Origin: Algoriphagus lacus
GTDB lineage: Bacteria > Bacteroidota > Bacteroidia > Cytophagales > Cyclobacteriaceae
NCBI RefSeq assembly: GCF_003583985.1
Contig: NZ_QXML01000006.1
Location: 62,001-126,000 of the forward strand
DNA length: 64,000 bases
Reading direction: 5' to 3'
Shown: positions 35,110 through 47,600 of the stretch, one piece after another
How the letters are laid out: every line of letters begins with the position of its first letter
Position numbering within the stretch: the stretch's first letter is position 1
Translations under genes and position numbers: made by a program
Notes under the pieces: model-generated
The model's database searches: none
Told to the model about the DNA's origin: nothing
What the model saw: only the letters and a program-made list of their open reading frames with translations

Positions 35110-36493
35110 TTGCGGTTTTGTGTTTTTCCGGAAAGCTCAAGCTGCCGAAAATCATGGATAATATACTAGTTCCCAAGCCAATAAGGTGTGCATGGTCCTC
35201 CAAGCCGACATTGGATGCCGCCAAATAGCCAATCATTCCAAAAACCATGGACATCAAAGCACCCATATGGGAAGCTTTTTTCCAATAGAGTCCAGCTGTG
35301 AGAGGCACAAAAAGAGATACCAACATTAGAATGGAAGCTCCGGCGACCAGTTCATAGATATTGGATTCCAAAGAGGCCATTACTGTGGCAATCAATGCCA
35401 CAATGATAATGTTGATTCTAAGGATCCAAAGAAAGTGCTTGTCGTTCAGTTTCTTATGGAAGTAAGGTTTGATTAGGTTTTCCGAAATAATGGCAGCTGG
35501 CGCCAATAATCCCGAACTGGTAGTACTCATGATCGCGGAGATCAAGGCTCCAAAAAAGACGATCTGAATCGGAAGTCCACCATGCTGCAGCACCATGGAA
35601 GGAAGAAGCATTTGCTTGTTTTCAAGGTAGAGCTCAGGGTAAAGCACTTTTGAACCTAAAGCGATGAAAAGGGGAAGGAGGCCAAAAGTGAGGTAAAAAA
35701 TGCCGGCCAGGTAAGTGGACTGGACTGCAACTTTTTCTGATTTGGAGGACATTACCCTCTGGTAAATGTCCTGACTTGGGATACTCCCCAATCCGAGAAT
35801 TATCCATGCGCCAAAGTAATTGGTCCAGCCGTTCAGGGTGTTTTCAGGGAAAAACTGAAAACTCTCCGGAGGGGCTTGGTCAATAATATTCCCGATACCA
35901 CCCGCCTCATTGGCAACCATAATGGCCACCCAAACCAAACCAACCACAATCATGGTGGTCTGGATAAAATCGGTGATTGAAATGGCCCACATGCCTCCGA
36001 GGAAGGTGTAAAACACAACAATCCCAGCAGAAACAAGGATTCCCTGTACCATGGTCAGGTCTGTGACTGCCCCCAACACCAGACTCAAGGCAACCAATTG
36101 AGCCGCCACATAGCCGAAGTAGGCTGGGATCATAAAGACTGATGCGAAGAATTCAATCCGCTTGCCAAAGATCTTTTTGAACACGTCTCCGATAGTCAGC
36201 ACATTCATGCTGTACATGGGGCGTAGATAGAACATTCCAAACAGAATCAGACACAGCGCTCCACCAAAAGGATCCTCAATCACTCCCAGCAAGCCTTCCT
36301 CCAGATAAACGGATGAAGCTCCAAAGATCGTTTCGGATCCAAACCAAGTAGCAAATAGGGCAGAAGCGGAAAGGAAAAGTGGTAGGGATCGGCCTGCCAG
36401 CACGAAATCATTGGAGTTTTTGACCAACCTGGAAGACCAGGCACCAACGGCCACGGTCAGGGCCAGGTAGATGATGATCGCAGTGAGCAGCAA
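35096..36493 (-). CDS. sodium:solute symporter family protein
   Basis: The 465-residue protein has about 13 membrane helices and the SSS family look. Visible are NDFVLAGRSLPLFLSASALF near the N-terminus, WFGSETIFGASSVY, and GSIPSQDIYQRVMSSKSEK in the middle. The SSS fold normally couples Na+ to uptake of sugars, amino acids, choline or proline; the substrate here is not evident. The start is a TTG (36491-36493), only 11 bases after the ABC-F stop. The rRNA methyltransferase gene overlaps its end. Confidence 0.88.
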   Translation of the reverse strand: MLLTAIIIYLALTVAVGAWSSRLVKNSNDFVLAGRSLPLFLSASALFATWFGSETIFGASSVYLEEGLLGVIEDPFGGALCLILFGMFYLRPMYSMNVLTIGDVFKKIFGKRIEFFASVFMIPAYFGYVAAQLVALSLVLGAVTDLTMVQGILVSAGIVVFYTFLGGMWAISITDFIQTTMIVVGLVWVAIMVANEAGGIGNIIDQAPPESFQFFPENTLNGWTNYFGAWIILGLGSIPSQDIYQRVMSSKSEKVAVQSTYLAGIFYLTFGLLPLFIALGSKVLYPELYLENKQMLLPSMVLQHGGLPIQIVFFGALISAIMSTTSSGLLAPAAIISENLIKPYFHKKLNDKHFLWILRINIIIVALIATVMASLESNIYELVAGASILMLVSLFVPLTAGLYWKKASHMGALMSMVFGMIGYLAASNVGLEDHAHLIGLGTSILSMIFGSLSFPEKHKTANELS

Positions 36494-36504
36494 TTTCGAT
36501 CAGC

Positions 36505-38139
<1,635 letters not shown>

Positions 38140-38148
38140 TTAGAGGCG

Positions 38149-38156
38149 CAAAGATA
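38149..38156 (-). promoter_or_regulatory. -7 promoter element upstream of the ABC-F gene
   Basis: On the minus strand TATCTTTG matches the -7 consensus 25 bases before the ATG at 38124. The -33 position is not convincing. Confidence 0.4.
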
Positions 38157-38287
38157 GGGAATTAAATTTTTTCAGACTTAGCCAATCCTGCGGCTAATCC
38201 CTTTCAAAGTGGAGTTTAACACATTTTCCAAAAGAATATTTTCCCTTTAACTATATTGAAATTCCCAAAAAGGGCCCCGAGTTGAAT

Positions 38288-41200
38288 ATGAGGTTTCGCA
38301 TTGTTGGATTGGTTCTCATTTTTACCCTTTTGTCAGGCAGTTTTTCTGCTTTTGGCCAAAGTTCCACTGTGGGGCGGGAGTTTTGGGTGGGATTCATGGA
38401 AAACAACCGAGTTTTTGGAAGCGGCAATAATCCAGGGGCTCCAGATTTTGCTGTATTGGTTATCACAGCCAATGAAAACACCACCGGAGCGATCGAGTAC
38501 TTGAATAATTCTGCAGCTTTTACACTTTCGGCTGGCCAACAATACACGCTAAGGGTTCCTTCACCTGACTTGGATTTGCTGCACAGGAATTCCGGTGTTA
38601 TCGAGAAAAAAGGAATCCACATTACTTCCACAGGAAAAATTGCAGTTCACGCGTTCAATGAACGATTCAGAAGTGCTGACGGCACGGTTGTTTTGCCTGT
38701 AGGTGCCTTGGGCAAAGACTATTATATCACCTCCCACTTTGAGGTTCTAACTGCCAATGTGAATTTCAACGGAAACATAAATAATGAAAGTACTTTGTTG
38801 GTGGTAGCCACTGAAGATGATACCAACATTGAAATCACTACCAGTGTCAACTCCCTAAGCGGAAATGTGGCCAATACCCCTTCGATAATTACGCTTGACC
38901 GTGGTCAAAGCTATCAGATCAAAGCAAGGGGAGATCTTACCGGTTCCCGCGTTCGCGTAATCGGTGACAATGCTGATGAATGTAAAAAAATCGCTGTTTT
39001 TGGAGGAAATAAATGGACTTCGGTTGGGAACTGCGGCGAAGCCAACGACCATCTTTTTCAGCAGGCCTATCCTGTCAATTCCTGGGGAACCAGCTTTGTC
39101 CACGTTGCCCTGGAAGGAAGATCTTCGGGAGAACTGGTCAAAGTACTCGCTGCCGAAGATGGGACTCAGGTTCGGGTAAATGGCCAATTGAGAGGGACCA
39201 TTGACAGGGGAAAATGGCTGGCATTGGAATTTGCCGAGGATGTCTCCGGAAAAATCGAAACTTCCAAACCCTCTTCAGTGACCGTGTTTTCCAAAAGCAT
39301 GGATTGTAATCGACCCAACTCACCTGAGGAGCGAAACGGTGATCCGTTTATGATTACCTACAGTCCTGTGGAGCAAAAACTCAAGGAAATCACCTTTAAT
39401 GCCATGGCTCTGCCCTCGATCACCAACCACTATGTAAATGTGGTGGTGAAACGGGGTACAGAGAATCAGACATTCCTGGATGGGCAGAATGTCGGAAGTA
39501 GTTTTTCTCCATTGGCAGGCGATGCAGAGTATTCTATTGCCCGGATCGGAATTTTTCAGGGAGCGCATAAGATTTCCAATGCAGAAGGATTCACGGCCTA
39601 TGTGTATGGATTCGGCGAGATTGAGTCCTATGGCTATGCCGCTGGAGCGGCTTTGGACAATCTGAATTTTGAAACAGAGGCTGAATATAATTTTGAGGTC
39701 GAGGGAGAAAAAGTAGCCTGTCTTAACCAGGAAGGTCTCTGGGCAGTCAATTCCCAAAATCCTGAATTTACGTATTTCGTCTGGGACTTTGGAGACGGAT
39801 CCAATCCTGAAGTGGGGCAGGAAGTCCCGCATACCTTTACCAAACCGGGAATTTTTGAGGTTAAAGTTCTTGCTTCCCTGAGTGCCAATACTTGTGATGA
39901 ACAGGAGGAAATCAACTTTGAGGTGGAGGTCTTTGAGACGAAAGCCGAGCTGATTGGGGAGATTTCGGTCTGCCCTGAGGTGGAGCAGGTGATGTATAGA
40001 TTCAAGGAGTTAACCAATATTTCAACCGGAACTTTTGAGGTTGAGGGGGGTGAGATTGTGGAGGATTATGGGGATTCTGTCTTGGTAAATTGGGGTCCCG
40101 CTAATCCTAATGCCAAGCTTCGATTAATTCCTTATTCCGAAAACGGCTGTCCCGGTACTCCGGTGGAATTACCTGTTGTGATCAATCGAAGAATCGAAGT
40201 GTCTGAGGCTACCGGAGAGTTGCAGGTTTGTTTTGACCCGACTCTACCGCATCCTTATGCAGCTCCAAATCCTTCGGAGGGGAGAGGATATGAATGGGTG
40301 GTCACCGGAGGACGAATTGTTTCAGGTCAGGGAAAACCTGAAATCGAAGTCGTTTGGGATCAACCGGGAATAATCGGTACAGTAGAGTACACTGCTTATA
40401 GTTTGGTGGATACGGATTGTGAGGGGAAATCAAAGGCCATTTCTGTAAGTGTTGCAGAGGAGTTTCGGGTTGATCTTGGATCTGTTTCACCAGTTTCTTG
40501 CACGGGTGAGAGTTCAGGGATGATCGAATTGAATGTTCAAGGTGGTGTCACTCCATTAATCTATGAATGGGCCCATGATCCGGGTTTAAATTCCCCCAAA
40601 GCAATCAACCTGAAAGCGGGGACTTATTCTGTTAAAATTAAAGATCAGTTGGGATGTGAGCGGTTTTTGGAAAACATTGAAGTCCTTGAGCCTGAACCTT
40701 TGACTTTAGCTTCGATTACTCCAATGGGGGTTTCCTGCTATGGCAAACCTGATGGAGAAGTCACTTTGATTGTTTCCGGTGGAGTGGCTCCCTATACTTT
40801 TGAATATGAAGGATCTAAAACTTTTTCAGGCTCTATATCTCTACAGGATTTACCTCAGGGATTTTATGATTGGGAGGTAGAGGATGCCAATGGATGCACA
40901 GTAGCTGCGAATTTTGAAATTACTTCCCCAGCTGCTCTGGAAGTGGATGTCCGATTGGAAAAACCTGCCTGTCCCGGAGGATCAAACGGGGAATTGTTTG
41001 CAATTCCAAGAGGGGGAGGAAGTCCGTTCATTTACCTTTGGAAGGACGCTAGTTTTAACGGTAGCTTACTGACTGGATTAAGTGCAGGGACCTATGACCT
41101 GGAAGTGACAGACGCCTCCGGGTGCGTGAGTATCGGAAAAGGAACAGTGAAAGAAGCAGCACCTGAAATCCGAATGCCTACTGGATTTGATCCTCGACAA

Positions 41201-41428
41201 AAACCCGCTTTATATCAGGGAGTTTCAAACTGTGAGACCGATTTTCAGTTATGGATATATAATCGCTGGGGACAACTCATTTATTTTGGGGAATCGGGCT
41301 GGGATGGCACGATTTCTGGGAATGATGCTCCGACCGGAACTTACTCTTATACTGTAAATTATATGTATGTTTTGGAAGGGAAGTCTGAAGTGATTAATAT
41401 CAAAGGATCTTTCACCCTGATCAGATAA
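38288..41428 (+). CDS. T9SS type B surface protein with IgGFc-binding-like, PKD and SprB domains, paralog 1
   Basis: The 1046-residue product has a signal peptide (residues about 1-23, ending FSAFGQ). A domain like the IgGFc-binding N-terminal region follows (about 25-440, GREFWVGFMENN, VVLPVGALGKDYYI, GNCGEANDHLFQQAYP). Next is a PKD domain with WDFGDGS near residue 501, then two further PKD-like modules. Three SprB-type repeats lie at about 730-955 (each begins with a Cys-x-Gly/Cys-x-G and has a GG turn). The C-terminal 85 residues are the gliding-associated type B sorting domain (RMPTGFDPRQ, YNRWGQLIY, GWDGTISG, ending FTLIR). It is therefore secreted by the type IX system to the cell surface. 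The ATG at 38288 is preferred to the TTG at 38282. Two paralogs follow directly. Confidence 0.92.
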   Translation: MRFRIVGLVLIFTLLSGSFSAFGQSSTVGREFWVGFMENNRVFGSGNNPGAPDFAVLVITANENTTGAIEYLNNSAAFTLSAGQQYTLRVPSPDLDLLHRNSGVIEKKGIHITSTGKIAVHAFNERFRSADGTVVLPVGALGKDYYITSHFEVLTANVNFNGNINNESTLLVVATEDDTNIEITTSVNSLSGNVANTPSIITLDRGQSYQIKARGDLTGSRVRVIGDNADECKKIAVFGGNKWTSVGNCGEANDHLFQQAYPVNSWGTSFVHVALEGRSSGELVKVLAAEDGTQVRVNGQLRGTIDRGKWLALEFAEDVSGKIETSKPSSVTVFSKSMDCNRPNSPEERNGDPFMITYSPVEQKLKEITFNAMALPSITNHYVNVVVKRGTENQTFLDGQNVGSSFSPLAGDAEYSIARIGIFQGAHKISNAEGFTAYVYGFGEIESYGYAAGAALDNLNFETEAEYNFEVEGEKVACLNQEGLWAVNSQNPEFTYFVWDFGDGSNPEVGQEVPHTFTKPGIFEVKVLASLSANTCDEQEEINFEVEVFETKAELIGEISVCPEVEQVMYRFKELTNISTGTFEVEGGEIVEDYGDSVLVNWGPANPNAKLRLIPYSENGCPGTPVELPVVINRRIEVSEATGELQVCFDPTLPHPYAAPNPSEGRGYEWVVTGGRIVSGQGKPEIEVVWDQPGIIGTVEYTAYSLVDTDCEGKSKAISVSVAEEFRVDLGSVSPVSCTGESSGMIELNVQGGVTPLIYEWAHDPGLNSPKAINLKAGTYSVKIKDQLGCERFLENIEVLEPEPLTLASITPMGVSCYGKPDGEVTLIVSGGVAPYTFEYEGSKTFSGSISLQDLPQGFYDWEVEDANGCTVAANFEITSPAALEVDVRLEKPACPGGSNGELFAIPRGGGSPFIYLWKDASFNGSLLTGLSAGTYDLEVTDASGCVSIGKGTVKEAAPEIRMPTGFDPRQKPALYQGVSNCETDFQLWIYNRWGQLIYFGESGWDGTISGNDAPTGTYSYTVNYMYVLEGKSEVINIKGSFTLIR

Positions 41429-41471
41429 TTAACCCCAATCTTAACCAAATTGAAAAAGCCTTACTATTGAA

Positions 41472-44400
41472 ATGAAGCACAAAAAGAGATTAAAGATCTT
41501 TTTGTTGTGCCTTTCATTTTTCATAAGCATCGGAGCACAAGCTCAGCTTAGCACACTAGGTAGAGAATTTTATGTCGGATTTATGGAGAACAACAAAACC
41601 TCCGCATTTCCCGACCAGGCCCTGATCTCTATCACGGCCAATGAAGACGCCTCCGGAAGTCTGACTTACGGTGGTACTGTTATTCCATTTTCTCTCACCA
41701 AGGGTAAGGTTTTTACACACACAGTTAATTCCAATACGTATGATTTGCTTCACCGGGATTCGGAAGTCATCGAGTCCAAGTCGGTAAAAATCACCTCAAG
41801 TGGAGATATAGCGGTTCATGCTTTTAACTTGCGAACAAACAGTTCCGACGGTACGGTTGTCCTTCCATCCAATTCTCTCGGAAAAGACTACTTCGTTACC
41901 GCCCACTACAATCCTCCTACAAGTACAACTTCGGATTTTGAGAGTACCGTTCTGGTGGTTGCCGTGGAAGACAACACTCAAGTTGAAATCACTCCAAGTG
42001 CAGCGACTGTCAAAGGCAAAAGCCCGGGGAGTTCGTTTTTGGTCACCTTAAATTCAGGCCAGACTTATCAGGTAAAAGGCAATGGGGACTTGACAGGTAC
42101 TCGTGTGAGAGTGGTCAATGGCACTGACGGAGACTGTAAAAACATCGCGGTTTTCGGTGGAAACAAAATGACTTACGGAGGATCATGCGGCTTTAGTGGG
42201 GACCACCTTTTTCAGCAAGCCTTCCCGGTTTTCACCTGGGGTAAAACATTCACCCATATTCCACTATCAGGTAGAACTTCCGGGGAAATTGTAAAAATTC
42301 TTGCTTCTGAAAACGGAACCGAAGTTTTTGTCAATGGTCAGTCCAAGGGAATTATCAATGAGGGGAAATTTCTCGAAGTGGAATTCGCCAAAGATGAAGT
42401 AGCCATTATCGAAACGTCCAAGCCTTCCGCAGTTTCGATGATAGCGAAAAGTATGGATTGCAATGAGAGTTCCAATGACCTTTTTGGAGACCCCTTTCTT
42501 TTAACATACAATCCGGATAATCAAAAAATTGAAGAAGCGATTTTCAACTCGCTAAGTGGTGGTGGCTTCACCAATCACTACGTGAATATCCTTCTTGAAA
42601 CCGCCTCAATCAGTAAAACTATTTTGAATAACAAGGCGATCGATTCTGAATTCAAGCCGGTTCCCGGAAATCCGCAATTATCCTATGCTCGAATTAAAGT
42701 GGCATCAGGACCAAATTCCCTGTCTAACCCGGATGGGTTTATTGCCTATGCTTATGGCGCTGGATTGCGGTCTTCTTACGGTTTTTCTGCAGGGGCAAAT
42801 TTGGAAAGTACCAAGTTTGAAGCAAAAAGCTCCTATGGTTTTGAAGTAATCGGTGATCGGATTGCCTGTTTAAATCAGGAAGGAACCTGGTTAATACACC
42901 CTGAAAATGAAGCCTACACAGTCTTTTCCTGGGATTTTGGTGATGGTTCACCCGTAGTGGAAGGTCAGGAAGTTGGGCATACCTTCAAGACAGAGGGGAA
43001 GTACCAAATCAAGGTTTTAGCGTCTACAGGAAAAGGAAGCTGCGGTATCGAGCGGGAGTTTACCTTCGAAGTGGAGGTAAAGAAAGTGACTGTTGAACTC
43101 GTGGGGCCCGAAAGTACCTGTTCAGCCGAGGAGTTGACCTATACTCTGGCTAATCCAACCAATTTTGATCGGATCATATGGGAAGAAGTTGTAGGGGGTG
43201 AGATCGTTGCCAAAACAGAAGAATCCATCACCATCCGTTGGTTGGATCAGTTTGAAGAGGGGAAAATCAGTGCCATTCCAGTTGGAGAAAACGGATGTCT
43301 CGGGGATAGGATTGAAAAGACAGTGAAAATTGGTGCAGCCCAAACTGAGATCACACCGGTTGGTCCGGACAAACTCTGCGGACCGATTGTCGAAGTGGTG
43401 ACATATGAGGTTCCTAATCCTACAGCAGGCAAAACGTTTGAGTGGGTGGTAATCGGGGGTGAGATTAAGTCCGGACAAAATACTTCGAAAGTTGAAGTGC
43501 TTTGGAATATCAATGCCACGGATGCAGGAATTTATTTCCTCGAAAAATCATCCCAAAACTCTCCCGGCATATGTCCAAAGATTTCCAAGACTCTAAAAAT
43601 CTCCAAAATTGACCCTGTAAAGATAGATTCAATTGCTTTGGTCGCCCCAAGTTGCCCGGGTGAAGCAGGTGGATCAATCGTGCTAAAGGTTTCCGGGGGA
43701 TCCGGAACTCATGACATCAGCTGGTCTCATCAGCCGGATTTGAATTCCGGAACTGCGCAAAACCTAAAAGCCGGTATTTACAAAGTGATCATCACAGATC
43801 GTTCGGGTTGTGGGGTATTGATTCAGGAAATTGAACTCAAAGACCCTGAAAGCATGAAACTGAACGGCGAACTGGAGTATTTGCCTATCACTTGCGCAGG
43901 AGGAAATGACGGGGGCTTCAAAGCAAAAGTAATCGGTGGAACGGCTCCTTATACTGTTGAGGGAGTTTCATCCACTTGGGACGGTACTAACCTGACCGTG
44001 ACCGGTATGTCAGAAGGTAAATTTTCCTTGTTTATCTTGGATTCCAAAGGATGTAGCCTTCCCATTGCAGGAGAAATTAAGGGATCAAAACCGCTTACCG
44101 CAAGTTTTCTTCAGGAAAGTCCCGGCTGTCCGGGAGGTGCCAACGGGGCGCTTTCCGTCGTGGTTTCCGGAGGAGTTCCTCCTTACAAGTATTCATGGAG
44201 TGACGGAGGTGTTTTTGTAGCAGCCTCTGCTACCTCCAAAGCCATTCTTTCCAGTGGTTCATCGATCAGCAGCATGCCTTCAGGTCAATATGAAGTAACA
44301 ATTACCGACGCAAAGGGTTGTAGTGTTACCGCATTCGGAACAATTGAAGAATCCAAACCACAGGTAAGAATGCCAACCGGCTTTATGCCAAAAGACGGAA

Positions 44401-44618
44401 TCTATGCCCCGGTTTCCAATTGCTACCTGGATTTCCAAATGCAGATTTTGAATCGATGGGGACAGGTAGTCTATTCGGGAAAAGAAGGTTGGGATGGGCT
44501 ATTCAGAGGGGAAGAAGCACCGATTGGAAATTATTCCTATGTGGTCACGTATCAGTATCCCAAAGAGGGAATAAATCAGGTTGAAGAAATTCAAGGTGTT
44601 TTCACACTCATCAGGTAA
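41472..44618 (+). CDS. T9SS type B surface protein with IgGFc-binding-like, PKD and SprB domains, paralog 2
   Basis: The 1048-residue protein has the same architecture as its neighbours. It has a signal peptide (residues 1-25, ending GAQAQ) and an IgGFc-binding-like region (GREFYVGFMENNK, LPSNSLGKDYFVTAHY, GSCGFSGDHLFQQAFP). A PKD domain shows WDFGDGSPVV near residue 489, followed by PKD-like modules. Three SprB-like repeats follow (SCPGEAGGSIVLKVSGG, TCAGGNDGGFKAKVIGG, GCPGGANGALSVVVSGG), then a type B sorting domain from about residue 965 (RMPTGFMPKDG, NRWGQVVYSGKEGWDG, ending FTLIR). It lies 43 bases after paralog 1 with no terminator, so an operon is likely. The ligand is unknown. Confidence 0.92.
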   Translation: MKHKKRLKIFLLCLSFFISIGAQAQLSTLGREFYVGFMENNKTSAFPDQALISITANEDASGSLTYGGTVIPFSLTKGKVFTHTVNSNTYDLLHRDSEVIESKSVKITSSGDIAVHAFNLRTNSSDGTVVLPSNSLGKDYFVTAHYNPPTSTTSDFESTVLVVAVEDNTQVEITPSAATVKGKSPGSSFLVTLNSGQTYQVKGNGDLTGTRVRVVNGTDGDCKNIAVFGGNKMTYGGSCGFSGDHLFQQAFPVFTWGKTFTHIPLSGRTSGEIVKILASENGTEVFVNGQSKGIINEGKFLEVEFAKDEVAIIETSKPSAVSMIAKSMDCNESSNDLFGDPFLLTYNPDNQKIEEAIFNSLSGGGFTNHYVNILLETASISKTILNNKAIDSEFKPVPGNPQLSYARIKVASGPNSLSNPDGFIAYAYGAGLRSSYGFSAGANLESTKFEAKSSYGFEVIGDRIACLNQEGTWLIHPENEAYTVFSWDFGDGSPVVEGQEVGHTFKTEGKYQIKVLASTGKGSCGIEREFTFEVEVKKVTVELVGPESTCSAEELTYTLANPTNFDRIIWEEVVGGEIVAKTEESITIRWLDQFEEGKISAIPVGENGCLGDRIEKTVKIGAAQTEITPVGPDKLCGPIVEVVTYEVPNPTAGKTFEWVVIGGEIKSGQNTSKVEVLWNINATDAGIYFLEKSSQNSPGICPKISKTLKISKIDPVKIDSIALVAPSCPGEAGGSIVLKVSGGSGTHDISWSHQPDLNSGTAQNLKAGIYKVIITDRSGCGVLIQEIELKDPESMKLNGELEYLPITCAGGNDGGFKAKVIGGTAPYTVEGVSSTWDGTNLTVTGMSEGKFSLFILDSKGCSLPIAGEIKGSKPLTASFLQESPGCPGGANGALSVVVSGGVPPYKYSWSDGGVFVAASATSKAILSSGSSISSMPSGQYEVTITDAKGCSVTAFGTIEESKPQVRMPTGFMPKDGIYAPVSNCYLDFQMQILNRWGQVVYSGKEGWDGLFRGEEAPIGNYSYVVTYQYPKEGINQVEEIQGVFTLIR

Positions 44619-44647
44619 ATTGGAGAAGATTGTGGGGCGGATGAATT

Positions 44648-47600
44648 ATGAACACAAAATGGCTGGTAAATAGGTATTTGCTGCTGCTGTTTCTCATTTT
44701 GGGAAACAGTTTTTTTGCATTGGCCCAGCTTAATTCCGTTGGCAGGGAATTCTACATCGGTTATTTGGAAAATGGAAGAAGCCTGGATACCGTCAATGTC
44801 CAGCCAGAAAAGGCGGTGGTTATCATCACTGCCAATGAAAAAGCCTCCGGCACCATCGAGACTCCCCGTCAGAAAATTTCCTTCAGTCTTGAAAAAGGGC
44901 AACAGCTAATCCGGGAATTTGACGGATTGGCAGAAGAACTGATTCACTCCGTTTCCGGTTTTGTGATGCCCCGATACATGCGAGTAGTTTCCACCGGAAA
45001 CATTGCAGTCCATGCACTCAATGGTAGGGCATACAGCACCGGAAGTACGGTAGTATTGCCGGTGGAAGCTTTGGGACTGGATTATATGGTCATGGCCCAT
45101 CACGAGAAAGACCAGGTCGGAGGGTCACCCTACAATCACACCACCATGGAAAGCTCCATGGTCATCGTGGGTACGGAGGAAAATACCGAAGTGGAGATCA
45201 TTCCGTCAGTGCGGACTAGCAGTGGAAATTCGGCTAATTTTCCATTTAAGATTGTGTTGGATGCAGGGGAATCCTATCAGCTGAAATCGGACGAGGACCT
45301 TTCAGGAACCAGGGTTCGGGTACTCAATGACAACAATACCAACTGCAAAAAAGTAGCTGTTTTTGCAGGGAACCGAATGTCGAGCTCGGGGGAATGCGGC
45401 ACAACCGGAGACCATCTTTTTCAGCAGGCTTATCCCACCAATACCTGGGGAAATTCCTATATCCATGTTCCGATGAAAGACCGGACATCCGGAGAGTTTG
45501 TGAAAGTACTGGCTCTTGAGAACGGCACCGATGTCTTTGTCAATGGGCAATTGAAGACGAGACTCAATTCTGGAAAATACATCCGTCTGGAATTCGGGAA
45601 AAATGAAGTTGCACGGATTGAAACTTCCAAGCCAAGTTCGGTAGCGGTCTTGTCCAAAAGCGGTTTCTGCAATGAGTTTTTCGCCGCTTCACTTGGTGAC
45701 CCCAATTTTTTCTCCTACTCACCAAATAAGCAGCTGATCAAGGAAATCCAGTTTTCAACCGGTAAGCTCTACGGGAGATTTAACCTGAGCATCAATCACT
45801 TTTTGAATGTGATCGTACCCAAAGGATCGGCTGGAAAAACCATCCTTAACGGGCAGAATGTAGGCGGTCAGTTTAAGACTGTTCCAGGAAACCAATTTGA
45901 ATATGCCCAAATCCTGATTCCTGAGGGAGTCAATCAGTTGAAAAATCCGGAAGGGTTCATTGCTTATGTCTATGGTTCTGGTCAAATCGAATCCTATGGA
46001 TTTGCTGTTGGTACGGGCGTGGCGAGTATCCAATACGAGGCGGATTCCAAGTATGCGTTTGAAGTGGAAGGGGAAAAAGTAGCCTGCCTGGGAGAGCAGG
46101 GGGCCTGGAAAATTCTTCCTGAAGACCAATCTTTCACCGAGTTTACCTGGACTTTCGGAGACAATACTCCAGTGATGAAAGGTCAGGAAGTCTCCCATAT
46201 TTTTCAAAAGCCAGGGAAGTATTTCGTCAGTGTATTGGCGGCTACAGGTTCGGGAAAATGTGATGAACAGGAGACATTTCGCTTCGAGGTTGAAGTGAAA
46301 TCTGTGGAAGCCAAATTAACCGGGCCAGAATCCGTCTGTCCCTTGATCGATGAATTCACCTATATGCTGGAGGATACGCTCAATTTAAAGCGGGTCGATT
46401 GGGAAATTTCCGGTGGAACCATCCTGGAGGAATCCCTTACCTCAGTCAAAGTAAAATGGGGGGCGCCCAATCCCAATGCAAAACTCAGAGCCATTCCCTT
46501 CAATGCAGAAGGCTGTCCTGGTGAGCGGATGGAACTCGCTGTGTCTGTGACCGAAACGATTGAGCCAAGCCTCCCAGTGGGTGATTCGGGTATTTGTGGA
46601 GCGGGAAATTCTCTGACTTACAAGGTGCCCTACCAAACTGCTGGAAGATCTTACACCTGGATGGTGACAGGTGGAACACTGATTTCCGGTCAAAACACCC
46701 CTCAAGCCGAGATTCGCTGGGATCTCAATGCCCCGGTCAAAACTGTTTTCTACGAGGAATCCAGCACGATCAATGGAGCTTGTGCTGGCATTTCAGAAGT
46801 GTTGGAAGTCAAAGTTTATCCCGAATTCAAGATAAATACGGCTGAGTTGGTCAAGCCAGCCTGTCCGGGAGAAAGCAATGGAAGTATCCGCATCAATCCA
46901 AGTGGAGGTTCCGGGACCTATGAATACAAGTGGTCCCATAATCCCAGCCTCAAAACCGGATTTGCAGAAGGATTGTCCAGCGGAATGTATGAAGTGACCG
47001 TCTCGGATGCTACCGGCTGCGCGGTGGAATCATTGAAGTTTGAACTCACCGAGCCGGAGGAATTGAGGGTAATTGATCCTGTGGTTGCGGTTTCAAATTC
47101 CTGTTTTGGAGTCGAAGATGGAGCGTTTATACTGAAACCCCTGGGAGGAAATCCACCTTTTACTGTCTTGGGATTTGAATCCATCTGGGACGGAAAAGAG
47201 CTGAAAATCATGGGGATAGCTCCAGGGGATTATAAGTTGCTGGTCTTTGACAGCAGAGGATGCAGCATCGAAGTGCCCGCAGTGTTGGAAGGTCCGGATC
47301 AACTTACTGTTTTGGCCAAGGTGGGAAATCCAGGCTGCGAGGGAAGTTTGGATGGGGAATTGGAGTTGGAGATTTCCGGCGGGATCGGCCCATACCAAGT
47401 GCAATGGGCAACTGGTCAGACAGGCGCCCGGATTTCAGAGCTACCGTATGGAGAGTTTTCGTATACCGTGACAGATTCCAGGGGTTGTGTTTTGACCGGC
47501 ATCGCAGTGGTCAATCAGGCCAGACCGGAAGTCCGCATGCCCACCGGATTTGATCCGAGGGAAGGGGTGTTCCAGCCGGTCTCCAACTGCAGCATTTCAT

